Below are positions 50,776 to 59,001 of a stretch of DNA of 64,000 nucleotides, in pieces (position 1 is the stretch's first letter; each line of letters opens with the position of its first letter). This stretch comes from CBDIDH01 sp965277595. GTDB taxonomy: Bacteria; Planctomycetota; Planctomycetia; Isosphaerales; Isosphaeraceae. The stretch spans positions 3,224,001 through 3,288,000 of the forward strand of contig CBDIDH010000002.1 of assembly GCA_965277595.1 (NCBI GenBank). The letters run 5' to 3'. Made by a program: the position numbers and the translations under genes. Below the pieces are notes generated by a model. The model did no database searches, was not told the origin of the DNA, and saw only the letters and a list, made by a program, of their open reading frames with translations.

Positions 50776-51552
50776 TCAGAAGCCGCGCCGTCTTGCGGGG
50801 GCCGCCTCCGCAAACGCCCTCGCCCGCCTCGAGGTGAAGATCTCCTGGCAGCGAGGGCAGCGCACATCGCCCGACCCGGTGGCCCTGACCCGCATCGGTT
50901 GGCCACAATACGGACACATGCCGTTGAAGGTGGGCCGCTCTTCCCACACCGGCCTCGCATCATGGTCTTTCGACTGTTCGGATGATCCCCACGATGGCAA
51001 CATGCTCGCCAACCCGCTCTTCGCGGCCTGAACCCGATTCTCGACGACCTTCTCGGTCGCCTTCAGCGCGAGTTCGCGCTTTTGCTCCTCGAACTTCGCC
51101 TCGAGTTCTTTCCGGCGTTGCTCGGCCTTGTCCTCAAGCTCCTTCTTGCGCCGCTCGGCCTTGTCGTCCATATCCCTGAGCTTCTGCGCGATCAACTCGC
51201 GTTCCCTCGCAGTTGTCGCCCTCAATTCCTTGGCTTCCAACTCGACCTTCGCCTTCGCCGCCTCCACGCTCTCGCGCATTTTTTCGGCCGTGTGGTCGAT
51301 CGCGTCCTCGATGCGCTTAACGACGTTGTGGGCACCCTCCTTGACACCCTCGGGCGGCTTGGTCTCCCAGCCGAAAAGGGAGAGCACGCCTGCCAGCACG
51401 ACCGGCATCCATGAGAACACGCTATAGCGAAACAGCCCGGTCACGATGCCGACGATGATGGAGCCGATGAGGCCGCCCATCAGCCGGCTCGAGAAGCTTT
51501 GGCGTTCCCTGACGTGGATGACGGTCGGCGAACTGTTTTGAGAATCACTCAT
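50776..51552 (-). CDS. Membrane/coiled-coil/zinc-ribbon protein (258 residues)
   Basis: ATG 51552 with GAGGA upstream. Two hydrophobic helices (GGLIGSIIVGIVTGLF; WMPVVLAGVLSLFGW), then about 110 residues of charged coiled coil (ATARERELIAQKLRDMDDKA onward), and a C-terminal zinc ribbon CPYCGQPMRVR...DVRCPRCQEIF. It has the same three-part plan as the 323-residue protein of element A. It could place a zinc finger at the inner membrane near the coupling ATPase. No known family. Confidence 0.7.
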   Translation of the reverse strand: MSDSQNSSPTVIHVRERQSFSSRLMGGLIGSIIVGIVTGLFRYSVFSWMPVVLAGVLSLFGWETKPPEGVKEGAHNVVKRIEDAIDHTAEKMRESVEAAKAKVELEAKELRATTARERELIAQKLRDMDDKAERRKKELEDKAEQRRKELEAKFEEQKRELALKATEKVVENRVQAAKSGLASMLPSWGSSEQSKDHDARPVWEERPTFNGMCPYCGQPMRVRATGSGDVRCPRCQEIFTSRRARAFAEAAPARRRGF

Positions 51553-51613
51553 GCAATTGTCCTCGAAGTTGGTTGTCCCTCTGTGATAAAGGCCATCCAT
51601 GGCCCCGCGTTCC

Positions 51614-51778
51614 TCAGACCTCGTTCTTGTAAACGCCCGCGACCACCCGCCTGAACCGCTCGACCTTATTGTGGACGTCGCGCCCGTTCAGGTAGACCCA
51701 CCGCCCGACGCGGAACCAGAAGTAGACGACCCAGAAGCCGACGGCGGTCGTCGAGAGCATGTAGAACAGCGTTTGCAT
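51614..51778 (-). CDS. Small membrane protein (54 residues)
   Basis: ATG 51778 with GAGG before it. One transmembrane helix (FYMLSTTAVGFWVVYFWF) and a basic C-terminal end (RFRRVVAGVYKNEV). Occupies the slot of the small membrane genes of element A (7715-8254). Unknown function. Confidence 0.6.
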   Translation of the reverse strand: MQTLFYMLSTTAVGFWVVYFWFRVGRWVYLNGRDVHNKVERFRRVVAGVYKNEV

Positions 51779-51830
51779 GGCTAGCCTCGAAAGAATGGTG
51801 AGGAAGAAGGGCCGTCCGTGGCCGTGGGGA

Positions 51831-52379
51831 TTAGCGTCCCATATCATGTGATTGGTCCCGGGTATAACTCACGCCGTATAAGGCGACGTGTTTGTCGAAG
51901 CTGTCAGACTCGGCAGTCCCGCAAGCCAGGCTCGCGGGCCGCTCGTCCGGAGCTGAAGGTTGATGGGATGGCGTCTGACCCACGCCATAAAGGTGAGCAT
52001 GATCCGAGGGCGCGGGCGTAGAGTCGAAGCTGACCGGCGTGTTGGCATCAGCAGTGGGAGTAAATGACGCAGAGGGCACCTCTAAAGGCTGCATGACGGG
52101 CTCGATTGGTGCATTCCCTCGCCCTTGCCCTGGCCAGTAGCCGGACCCTGTGCCGGAGTAGAGGAAATTGCCGATTTCATCCGCCCCGTGCGGAATTACC
52201 ACGTTCGTCAGGTAGCTGAACGCCTCTTTTGCGATCGTTTTCCAGTTCGCCCGCTGGCTGAGCTGATTTGCCCACGTTCCTTCAATTCCGAGAATCTCCT
52301 TGATGTTCTCGTTGGCCTTGGTCATCGCACCACGACGTCTATCTGCGTTTGTTTCGATCGGGGTATACTCGTCCGGCAT
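51831..52379 (-). CDS. Tail-bearing protein (182 residues)
   Basis: ATG 52379 with GGAGGG upstream. Residues 45-95 (AKEAFSYLTNVVIPHGADEI, then GYWPGQGRGNAPIEP) correspond to the 104-residue tail protein of element A. The next 70 residues are Pro/Ser/Thr-rich and disordered. It ends in a diverged tail FDKHVALYGVS-YTRDQSH-DMGR. Two tail-bearing genes are adjacent here (with 52,391-52,594). Confidence 0.72.
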   Translation of the reverse strand: MPDEYTPIETNADRRRGAMTKANENIKEILGIEGTWANQLSQRANWKTIAKEAFSYLTNVVIPHGADEIGNFLYSGTGSGYWPGQGRGNAPIEPVMQPLEVPSASFTPTADANTPVSFDSTPAPSDHAHLYGVGQTPSHQPSAPDERPASLACGTAESDSFDKHVALYGVSYTRDQSHDMGR

Positions 52380-52390
52380 CAACGCCCTCC

Positions 52391-52594
52391 TTAACGCTCG
52401 ATCCCCTGGCTCATGTCCTGCGCCGGGGCCTGTGCCGCATAGGACGCAAGCTCGGCTTCGAACGATTGCTGCGGGGCCGCGACCTGCGGCGCTTCGACGG
52501 GCGCGGTCTGCATCTGCGGCATCGGCTCCTGCTGGAGGACCGCGTTTTGCAGCTCCACCAGTCCTAACTTCATGAAATCGCCGAAATCAGACAT
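52391..52594 (-). CDS. Tail-bearing small protein (67 residues)
   Basis: ATG 52594. A short N-terminal helix (MSDFGDFMKLGLVELQNAVL), a Gln/Pro/Met/Ala-rich linker (residues 20-42) and then the shared tail FEAELASYAAQ-APAQDMSQ-GIER. The tail is nearly identical to that of the 104-residue protein of element A although the rest is unrelated. Little else than linker and tail, so it may act as an adaptor. Confidence 0.75.
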   Translation of the reverse strand: MSDFGDFMKLGLVELQNAVLQQEPMPQMQTAPVEAPQVAAPQQSFEAELASYAAQAPAQDMSQGIER

Positions 52595-52624
52595 CCTCAG
52601 TCCCTTTCATGATCAATAACCCGA

Positions 52625-53149
52625 TTAACGGAACATTCCGGCCCGCCATTCCGCCTCGGCCCGTGCGTCGCCGACATCGAGGCTCATCGCCCTGATGCGG
52701 GCGTTGTCGATCATCGTCCGCACGATGAAGGAGAAGGCCCCGCCGAGGACGAAGTCTCCGAGGGCCGCATCGACCGTGCTCAGGTACATCCCGGCCCCGA
52801 GCAAGGCCGGGACCTCCAGGCGACCCAGGAGCCGATCCCCGGCGAACCGCGAGTGACGGCCCCGGCGATCGCGCAGGATCGCGGTCTGGACGAAGCAAGC
52901 GAACAGCCAGAACGGTAGATAAACCACCAGCGCGGCGCAGTGGGCGAACTCCGCGTAGCCGACGATCCATAGCAGCGCAAACGGGCCGAGCAAGGAAAGA
53001 GCGCGTACTCCCATCCCCTTGCGGATGACGGGCGTGAAAGCGGTGGTGTAGACCGCGGCGAGCAAGTACACCCAGTCCGCGGTAGCGGTGAGATCGTGGT
53101 GAAAATTATCGATCATGTTGCCACGATGAATAGGTTCTTTCTCTTTCAT
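52625..53149 (-). CDS. Membrane protein paired with coupling ATPase (element B)
   Basis: ATG 53149 with AAAGGA upstream is preferred; an ATG at 53170 overlaps the ATPase stop (ATGA) and is an alternative that would couple translation. Three or four hydrophobic helices (LLGPFALLWIVGYAEFAHCA; LVVYLPFWLFACFVQTAIL). Counterpart of 5843-6409 in element A. Probably an inner-membrane partner of the ATPase. Confidence 0.7.
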   Translation of the reverse strand: MKEKEPIHRGNMIDNFHHDLTATADWVYLLAAVYTTAFTPVIRKGMGVRALSLLGPFALLWIVGYAEFAHCAALVVYLPFWLFACFVQTAILRDRRGRHSRFAGDRLLGRLEVPALLGAGMYLSTVDAALGDFVLGGAFSFIVRTMIDNARIRAMSLDVGDARAEAEWRAGMFR

Positions 53150-53166
53150 TACGTATTCCTTTCGGA

Positions 53167-54603
53167 TCATCTCCTCTGATCGAACGTCACGAAACGGAAG
53201 TTCCCTTCGCGGACGATGATGCCGTCCACCTTGTAGCGATTGGCCTTGCCGCCGGTGCGGAGTCCTTCCGAGCCCATGAAGACGTTGGGCTGGAGGATGG
53301 GTTCCCAGGTCTGGTTGAACGAGGTCGAGGCCGTCGACTGCCCGAAAAGCTGATCGCCGACGCCCTGCTGCGGCCCTGTCGATCCTCCGGTCAGGACGCG
53401 GAGCTTTTGGCCGAGCAGGGAAGATGCGAACTGCGCGGTATCGGAATCGCCCAGGACGTGGAAAATCCTGATGTAGCTGTTGGAGAGCAACGCGATCGCC
53501 TTGTTCTTCCCGTCATGGCCCAGCGCGTCGCATAGGCCAGGCAACGACTGCATGAGCGCGACCAAATAGCCCTTATGCGACCTGCATTCCGCGAGGAACG
53601 CCGTATCGTAGGCATTCGTGACCTTGGGGAACTCGTCGCAATAGATGCCGAGGATCGGGTCGTCACGGCCGGCCTTCCGCCGAAGGATATGCCTCTGGAT
53701 GGCATACTTCATGGCGGCGTTGACGAACGTCGCCGAGCCGTCTCCCGCCACCACGGGCATGTTCACCATGATCCACTTGCGCCGCTCCATGACGTCCGGG
53801 CTGAGATTCGTCGCGGACGCCAACAGGTGACGCACCTGGCCTGTGTTGTAGACGTGGAGAAGGCCCATGACGCCCGCCGTGATCGAGCTTTTGGTCCGGT
53901 CATTGAGCTTGGGCATCTCGCCCAGCCAATACTCCTTGGCGAGCTGATAGTCATGTTGCTGCATGACGGTCTTCGCGGCGGCGTGGGCGGCCGACATGCA
54001 TCGGAAGTTGAAGCTCGAACGCCAGAGCTGCGCCCGAGTCCTGGTGCCCGCGTCTTCGATCGTCTCGAGAGCGGCCATGACCGCAGGGTCGGTCGGCGCA
54101 CTGTTGATGAAGACCTGAAGCTCCCACGGGTCCAGCTTCCCCGTCGCCAGCTTCACGATCTCGACGGCATTGAACAGCTGGCGCCGTTGTTGCTGGACCC
54201 AGAACGGCTCCTGACTTTGGCCACCGCTGCGATTGAGCGTCTCGGCCACGGTCATCATGAACTGGACGATCTCGCGCGTGTCGGCCCCATGCTTCATCTC
54301 GTGGTCGAGGATGTTGCACTGATAAGGGCCGTCCGGCTCCAGGATGAGCAGGTCATTCTTGCGACCTGCCGCAGCGAAGATACCCTGCCACCAGTCCCTG
54401 TCTTCGGGCTTCGACGCGAGGATCAGCCCGCCGGAGTTCCGGTACTTGACGATGGCGCGGGCCATCATCAACCCGCTGCCGGATGACTTGCCCGAGCCGG
54501 TCTGACCAAACACGGAGACCGACCTGAGCAGGTCACGAACGATGAGCGGGTCGCTGCGGCCGAAGTAGCCGAGGATGTCGTCGAGCGGATCACGGCCGAA
54601 CAT
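53167..54603 (-). CDS. VirD4/TraG-like coupling ATPase, soluble part
   Basis: 478 residues starting exactly where the element A homologue leaves its membrane region (MFGRDPLDDILGYFG versus VFGRKGDPLDRNLFPWPG). Walker A GQTGSGKSSGSG (about residues 33-44), Walker B ILGIYCDEFPKV and the sensor MQSLPGLCDAL follow. The transmembrane anchor is supplied by the separate gene 54,590-54,736, which overlaps this start by 14 bp. AGGGGG precedes the ATG. Presumably assembles with that anchor and the 174-residue membrane protein as the substrate-selecting ATPase. Confidence 0.85.
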   Translation of the reverse strand: MFGRDPLDDILGYFGRSDPLIVRDLLRSVSVFGQTGSGKSSGSGLMMARAIVKYRNSGGLILASKPEDRDWWQGIFAAAGRKNDLLILEPDGPYQCNILDHEMKHGADTREIVQFMMTVAETLNRSGGQSQEPFWVQQQRRQLFNAVEIVKLATGKLDPWELQVFINSAPTDPAVMAALETIEDAGTRTRAQLWRSSFNFRCMSAAHAAAKTVMQQHDYQLAKEYWLGEMPKLNDRTKSSITAGVMGLLHVYNTGQVRHLLASATNLSPDVMERRKWIMVNMPVVAGDGSATFVNAAMKYAIQRHILRRKAGRDDPILGIYCDEFPKVTNAYDTAFLAECRSHKGYLVALMQSLPGLCDALGHDGKNKAIALLSNSYIRIFHVLGDSDTAQFASSLLGQKLRVLTGGSTGPQQGVGDQLFGQSTASTSFNQTWEPILQPNVFMGSEGLRTGGKANRYKVDGIIVREGNFRFVTFDQRR

Positions 54604-54736
54604 GGGACCCCCTGAAAATGAGGCGAAGAAGTAAGCCGACGGCGCTCCCAGCCACGATGGCGAGGAGCGGGTTACCTGCCGACGCCTGGTCGATCAGGGA
54701 CAGCAACTCCACGAGCACCGAGCGGAACTGATCCAT
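54590..54736 (-). CDS. Small membrane anchor (48 residues) of the split ATPase
   Basis: ATG 54736 with GAGGAGGAG upstream. MDQFRSVLVELLSLIDQ is followed by one transmembrane helix (PLLAIVAGSAVGLLLRLIF). Its stop overlaps the ATPase start by 14 bp. Together with that ATPase it covers the layout of the single element A gene, which is why I read it as the detached anchor. Confidence 0.65.
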   Translation of the reverse strand: MDQFRSVLVELLSLIDQASAGNPLLAIVAGSAVGLLLRLIFRGSHVRP

Positions 54737-54854
54737 TGCCACGCTCCTCCTCACGGGCCTGGGTTTCGAGACGCTCGACCAACTCGCGGAGCTGATCGAG
54801 TGCGGACTTGCCCGGACCTCCGCAGCCACAGACGTCGTTGCGTGGATTTCGCAT
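54672..54854 (-). CDS. Possible small protein with Cys-rich start
   Basis: ATG 54854 opens 60 codons: NDVCGCGGPGKSALDQLREL, then a short amphipathic helix VERLETQAREEERG. The last 20 codons overlap the anchor gene in another frame. The ribosome site is weak. Plausible by composition only; the C-terminal part may not be translated. Confidence 0.35.
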   Translation of the reverse strand: MRNPRNDVCGCGGPGKSALDQLRELVERLETQAREEERGNGSVPLGARGVAVPDRPGVGR

Positions 54855-54924
54855 GCGCGCACCACGATCCTTTCAGCCGAAGACTGATCACTGAAAAGGG
54901 ACACGGGTTGTCAGAGGGAAGGGG

Positions 54925-55716
54925 TCAGCTCGCGGCGGCGATGTCGCGCCACACGCTTTGAGCCGTCTTGGCGTTCAGGCCCTTGGCTACCGCCGCTTTG
55001 AGGAGCTTGACGGCCTCGCCGAGCGACTCGATGGCGTCTTCGAGGCTGATTTCGTCGCCCGCCACGGTGATGACCTGGCCGGAGGGCAGCGGGCAGAGGA
55101 TTTTCTTCGTGCGGACGAGGTCGGTTTTCGGCTTCCTCGTCGCGCGCTCTGCCTGTTCCCGCGTGCCGCCGTTCTGGAACAGCGCCAGCGTGGCCAGAGG
55201 GTCGGGGCTCGTTGTGATCTTATACACCTGTCCGAGCGTGATCCGCGCCGCCAGAAACGCCTCCTTGGCAGCGGGAGGGCTGTCGTTGGGCGAGAGGTAT
55301 TTCGTGACCGTCGCGGCGGACTTCCTGATGGCGTCGGCGATGTCCTTGCGCGACATCCCGTCCGCCTCCAGAGCAGCGCAGAAAAGGTAGGTGTCCTGCT
55401 CGGACATCGCCTCGCGTTGCAGGTTCTCGATCGCGGCGGCGATCCGGGCCTGCTGGTCGGTCAGGCCGCGATAGACCATCGCCGGAAGAGTTTTGAGGCC
55501 AACCAGGCGAGAGGCGGCCACGCGCCGGCCGCCCCAGACCAGATGGGCAACGCTGTCGACGAGGTTGATGCCTACGGGCTGAAGGACCCTGGCTACCAAC
55601 GATTCGCCAAGCTCCCGGAGCGACTCTTCGCTTCCGAGATTGGATCGGATGTTGATGCCGGTGACGATCGAGGCGACGGAGAACTCAGGCTCGTAGGTGG
55701 GTGGCGGAAGGGGCAT
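54925..55716 (-). CDS. ParB-like protein (element B)
   Basis: 263 residues from ATG 55716 (GGAGACTCTA upstream); the longer frame start is rejected. Box II reads WGGRRVAASRLVGLKTLPA and box III ENLQREAMSEQD, both canonical for ParB/RepB/Spo0J. A helix-turn-helix (SRKDIADAIRKSAATVTKYL) lies about residues 130-150. No ParA gene. The counterpart in element A is 3219-4061. Its leader and first codons (CAGGAGACTCT, one variable base, ATGCCCCTTCC) are shared with the next gene upstream. Confidence 0.8.
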   Translation of the reverse strand: MPLPPPTYEPEFSVASIVTGINIRSNLGSEESLRELGESLVARVLQPVGINLVDSVAHLVWGGRRVAASRLVGLKTLPAMVYRGLTDQQARIAAAIENLQREAMSEQDTYLFCAALEADGMSRKDIADAIRKSAATVTKYLSPNDSPPAAKEAFLAARITLGQVYKITTSPDPLATLALFQNGGTREQAERATRKPKTDLVRTKKILCPLPSGQVITVAGDEISLEDAIESLGEAVKLLKAAVAKGLNAKTAQSVWRDIAAAS

Positions 55717-55775
55717 TAGAGTCTCCTGATAATAATCCGGGGACGGGAAGCATTCAAACCTTCGGAGCGATCTCC

Positions 55776-56924
55776 TCAGTTCCTCGACGGTGAGTTCAGG
55801 ATGCTGAAGCAGTGGGGGCAGAGATGATTCGATCGGTTGGCGTAGATGCCTGACAAACGGGCCAGCAGCCCTCTTTGGCGAGGTGACAATCCCGTCCCGT
55901 GCGTGGCCAGGCGGGTTAGTGCGTTGAAGAGGCCGAACGCTGTCGGCTCTCTCCCCTCCGCCTCCCAAGCCTCGTTGAGCTGATTGACCAGGGGGCGGGA
56001 ATGCATCCTCGCCTGCCGCAAGAACTGCTCGAGCTGGCCCTTTTCGGCCCTCTCATCCGCCAGCCTCCGGATCGCGTCCAGCTTCGGATCGAGTCCCTTG
56101 CGGATCTCTTCCGTCATGCGACGGACCTGCTCGATCTGGAGAATCCTCGCATCCTCCCGGTCAGCGTTCAACCTGCGGGTACGAGCCGTGCGCCGGGAAC
56201 CCAAGCACTCCCGATGCACCATTCCATTGGTACACACGAGACGAACCACGAACGCCATGACGGTGGTCGCGCGCTCACCGGTGTAGGCGTGCTCAACGCG
56301 AACCCCGGCCTCGATCACATCTCCGCGACGAACTTCGGCGGATACCGCAGGGCTGACGATGTCGAGACAGAAGGCTTCATCCTGGATATCCAGGTTCTGG
56401 ACCTCGAAGGCCGCAGCGTCGCTTCCGAAACCGTCGCGGACAGCGTGAAGGACTTCTCCGGCGCCGAGCGTGTGCAGGTCAGAACGGGCGAGATCGACGA
56501 AGACTCCCTTGCGGTGGATAATGCGACTGGATCTGTTGTTCAGCCCCTTGGACTGCTGGCCCAGGGAGCGCAGATGGAACGTGGAAACGTCGCTGCGAAG
56601 TTTCGGGCTCAAGCTGTCCAGGTAGTCGACCGGTGCGCGAAAATGCCCACAGAGACGTCGGAACCCCTCTGCGTCAAATGGGAACTCTCGGTCACCGCTG
56701 ATGAGCCGATCGCCGTCGACCCGCAGCTCGCCGAGAGGGACGCGCTCACTTCTGAGATCAGCGCCATGCTCGATGATGCGACTCCTGGCAATGTCGAAAG
56801 AAAGCCGCTCTTTATTCGCGGCACGAATAGCCCGGCTATTCGTAGCACCAATAGGAGTCGTGGTCTGGGGTCCGGGGATGACTTGGGACGGATTGGTGGC
56901 GGGGATCGGGTCGGGAAGGGGCAT
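55776..56924 (-). CDS. DUF932-like protein with C-terminal zinc-binding end
   Basis: 382 residues from ATG 56924. The first 40 residues are a Pro/Thr-rich linker. The body has RAPVDYLDSLSPKLRSDVSTF, a central strand region AEVRRGDVIEAGVRVEHAYT and VVRLVCTNGMVHRECLG, matching the VCSNGLVVA-type signature of the shorter DUF932 protein at 59,716. The end is CPHCF followed by a short tail. So element B has two DUF932-family members, one on each side of its divergent promoter. Biochemical role unknown. Confidence 0.75.
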   Translation of the reverse strand: MPLPDPIPATNPSQVIPGPQTTTPIGATNSRAIRAANKERLSFDIARSRIIEHGADLRSERVPLGELRVDGDRLISGDREFPFDAEGFRRLCGHFRAPVDYLDSLSPKLRSDVSTFHLRSLGQQSKGLNNRSSRIIHRKGVFVDLARSDLHTLGAGEVLHAVRDGFGSDAAAFEVQNLDIQDEAFCLDIVSPAVSAEVRRGDVIEAGVRVEHAYTGERATTVMAFVVRLVCTNGMVHRECLGSRRTARTRRLNADREDARILQIEQVRRMTEEIRKGLDPKLDAIRRLADERAEKGQLEQFLRQARMHSRPLVNQLNEAWEAEGREPTAFGLFNALTRLATHGTGLSPRQRGLLARLSGIYANRSNHLCPHCFSILNSPSRN

Positions 56925-57041
56925 AAGAGTCTCCTGCTGAAGGATCACGGTGTCAATCTACGGACTCTCTGCGCGCGGAGCGGGCGCACTCCTTGTGACA
57001 GGGGTTGCGAGTTCTCCCTTGATGCATGATTCAGGCGAGAA

Positions 57042-58148
57042 TCAATCGCCTGCGTCTTCGGCGATCCACTTCTTTCGATTCCACGTCCGAAAGATCTTCA
57101 TGATGCAGTGATGGACGATGTATTGACTCTGGGACATGCGCGTGCTTCTAAGACCCAATGCTCTCACCAACTTGCTGGTCCCAATGACCATCACCGGATA
57201 GTTCGTTCCCTTTTCCGTGGCTCCCGTGGGGATATATCCCATCCGTTGACATCGCTTCACGTAATCTGGATGGCTCGCCACGATGACGATGAGCGGGCAA
57301 AGCGGGCGCATTCCCCGGGTAAAATACGTCGCCTGAAGGTACAGCGCCCGGGCATGGGCCAGCGACTTTTTCACAGCATCAATTCCAGTGGTGTCCACAG
57401 GATCGCAACCGATGAACACGAACAGGTGACCGGATCGCTTGTCGAGGTCGTCCGGTGTAATCTCGCTGTGGTGCTTCCTGCCCTGACAAAGATCGATCAA
57501 CGCTTCCAATCGAAGCGGAAGCACAACCGTGTTGCCCAGGACTCGGCCTTCGTGAACGACGCTCGTGACGATCCGCGTCCGGCGGTCATTCCCTATCCAT
57601 CTGGACAGAAGACCCGCGAATTCGGGGATGCCAGATTGCAGGGTATCCGTCCCTCTCTCGATGCGTGAAATCTCATCCATCGCGTCGTCCGCTTGCGATT
57701 GCTTGGTTCCAATCTGCAGAGCGATTCTTCGGGAGATCTTCTCCAATTCAGGCCTGGTGTTGACGATGTCCTGGCCGCGATGCTCCTTCGCAAACGACCT
57801 GATCGTTGTCATGATTGAATTAATGGCATACAGAACGCCAGATGTATCTTTCTCGTAGATGCCCTCCTCAGGCTCCTCCAGCGTTGAATTAAAATATGTA
57901 TCGATCGAAACGTTCTTCAGTTTTCTCGACTCGATCTCGTATCGGATCAATAGGCGTGCAAAATAGCCATAGACCGTCTTTCCCGACGCCATTTCGCTCC
58001 ATCGATGCTCGAAACTTCTCGGCTCTCCCGGAAGCGCGTTCTTTTTCGCCCAATTGAGAAACCGTTTCCTCTCGGGGAAGTCGAAAGTCTGGTCTCGCGC
58101 GGCCAGACGGGCCTGGACGTCCGGCTTCAGTTGATACCAGTCCTTCAT
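57042..58148 (-). CDS. Conserved element protein, 368 residues (possibly GNAT-like)
   Basis: First gene of the minus-strand set. Same slot as the 370-residue protein of element A and distantly similar: an N-terminal FLNWAKKNALPGEPRSFEHRW-like helix region (FLNWAKKNALP / FEHRW), a strand EGRVLGNTVVLPLRLEALID, then EITPDDLDKRSGHLFVF, and MGYIPTGATEKGTNYPVMVI. The last motif fits the C-terminal strand of GNAT acyltransferases, but an active site is not assured. The first 150 residues are helical and could bind DNA. Confidence 0.6.
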   Translation of the reverse strand: MKDWYQLKPDVQARLAARDQTFDFPERKRFLNWAKKNALPGEPRSFEHRWSEMASGKTVYGYFARLLIRYEIESRKLKNVSIDTYFNSTLEEPEEGIYEKDTSGVLYAINSIMTTIRSFAKEHRGQDIVNTRPELEKISRRIALQIGTKQSQADDAMDEISRIERGTDTLQSGIPEFAGLLSRWIGNDRRTRIVTSVVHEGRVLGNTVVLPLRLEALIDLCQGRKHHSEITPDDLDKRSGHLFVFIGCDPVDTTGIDAVKKSLAHARALYLQATYFTRGMRPLCPLIVIVASHPDYVKRCQRMGYIPTGATEKGTNYPVMVIGTSKLVRALGLRSTRMSQSQYIVHHCIMKIFRTWNRKKWIAEDAGD

Positions 58149-58392
58149 GGCGTTGCTCTCAGTGACTGAAAAACCTGTACGCTAAAGTTATACGGGTGGG
58201 ATCTCGATGAATCAAGAACCGTACGGACATAAGGACTTGCGCGCATCGGAACTTCGTGCGCGCATCGGAATTGATGAGAAACAGCGACCCTGCGGCACTT
58301 TTTTTGCTACCAACTTATCCGGTAAAATACGCAGGTTTGACAAATTGGGTCGTCCGCGCTATGGTCTCCCCGCAACCCGCAGGGAGACCCGC
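58149..58392. promoter_or_regulatory. Divergent promoter region of element B
   Basis: Between the 368-residue gene (minus) and the 202-residue gene (plus). It contains the tandem pair at 58,238-58,270 and a T-run followed by a TACC/GGTA dyad (about 58,301-58,324). Corresponds in position to 1494-1842 of element A but without sequence similarity. Confidence 0.5.
58238..58270 (+). repeat. Two 14-bp direct repeats, operator-like
   Basis: TGCGCGCATCGGAA occurs at 58,238-58,251 and again at 58,257-58,270, a 19-bp period, in the divergent promoter region. It fits tandem binding of a regulator on nearly the same face of the helix. Binding protein unknown; the ParB-like protein is one candidate. Confidence 0.5.
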
Positions 58393-59001
58393 ATGTCGAA
58401 AAGTCGCACGAAGCACCCCACCAAGGCCGAGCAGCTCGCCGAATTCGAAGCCGCCCCGCTGGAAGATGCAAAGCCCAAACGCAAGCGGGCCCGCAAGAGC
58501 GACGGTCCCGTCGCCGTTTCCGAAGTTCTGCCAAACGCTATAGCCCACATCCCAGAATTCCCCGCAGACGGTCAACTGCGGCCGCCCGAACCAGCCTCCC
58601 AAGCGACGACCGCCGGTACGGCGCCGGAAATCGCCCCAGAGCCGGCCATGACCCACGTAGAGCGCGTCACCGGGGGCAAACCCACTTTCGCCCCCGTACC
58701 CGACGAGTTCCGAACCATGGCAGGGTGGCGGCCGCAGGGCATCAAGGTCAACTGGTCAATGGACAAAAGAACAGTCGCGTTGCAGTTCGCCGAAGACCGA
58801 ACCCCGACACGCGCCGAGAAGGACATTCTTGAAGCCCTGCACGAGCCGAACAGTGAAACCCGCGACCGGATCAAGTTCAGCTACAACACTGGGACGCGGC
58901 AGTGGGAGCGTTACGACGCGGCACGCCCGGGGGCCAACCTGATCGATGCGAAGACGCTGGCGGAGGAGCTTGCAAAAGATCGCGCGGGGCACCTGAGATG
59001 A
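58393..59001 (+). CDS. Conserved element protein, 202 residues
   Basis: ATG 58393 (MSKSRTKHPTKAEQLAEFE) with GGGAGACC upstream; the earlier ATG at 58207 would cross the regulatory repeats. A basic N-terminus (KPKRKRARKS) and a long Pro/Ala linker precede the conserved C-terminal part LQFAEDRTPTRAEKDILEAL and FSYNTGTRQWERYD, matching the 174-residue protein of element A. Its stop overlaps the next start (ATGA). Unknown function; a nucleic-acid role is suggested by the basic start. Confidence 0.72.
   Translation: MSKSRTKHPTKAEQLAEFEAAPLEDAKPKRKRARKSDGPVAVSEVLPNAIAHIPEFPADGQLRPPEPASQATTAGTAPEIAPEPAMTHVERVTGGKPTFAPVPDEFRTMAGWRPQGIKVNWSMDKRTVALQFAEDRTPTRAEKDILEALHEPNSETRDRIKFSYNTGTRQWERYDAARPGANLIDAKTLAEELAKDRAGHLR

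Noticed and set aside
54925..55968. Longer ParB-like protein starting at 55,968
   Set aside because: The first 84 codons look non-coding and overlap the DUF932-like gene; ATG 55,716 has a good ribosome site and begins the conserved part.
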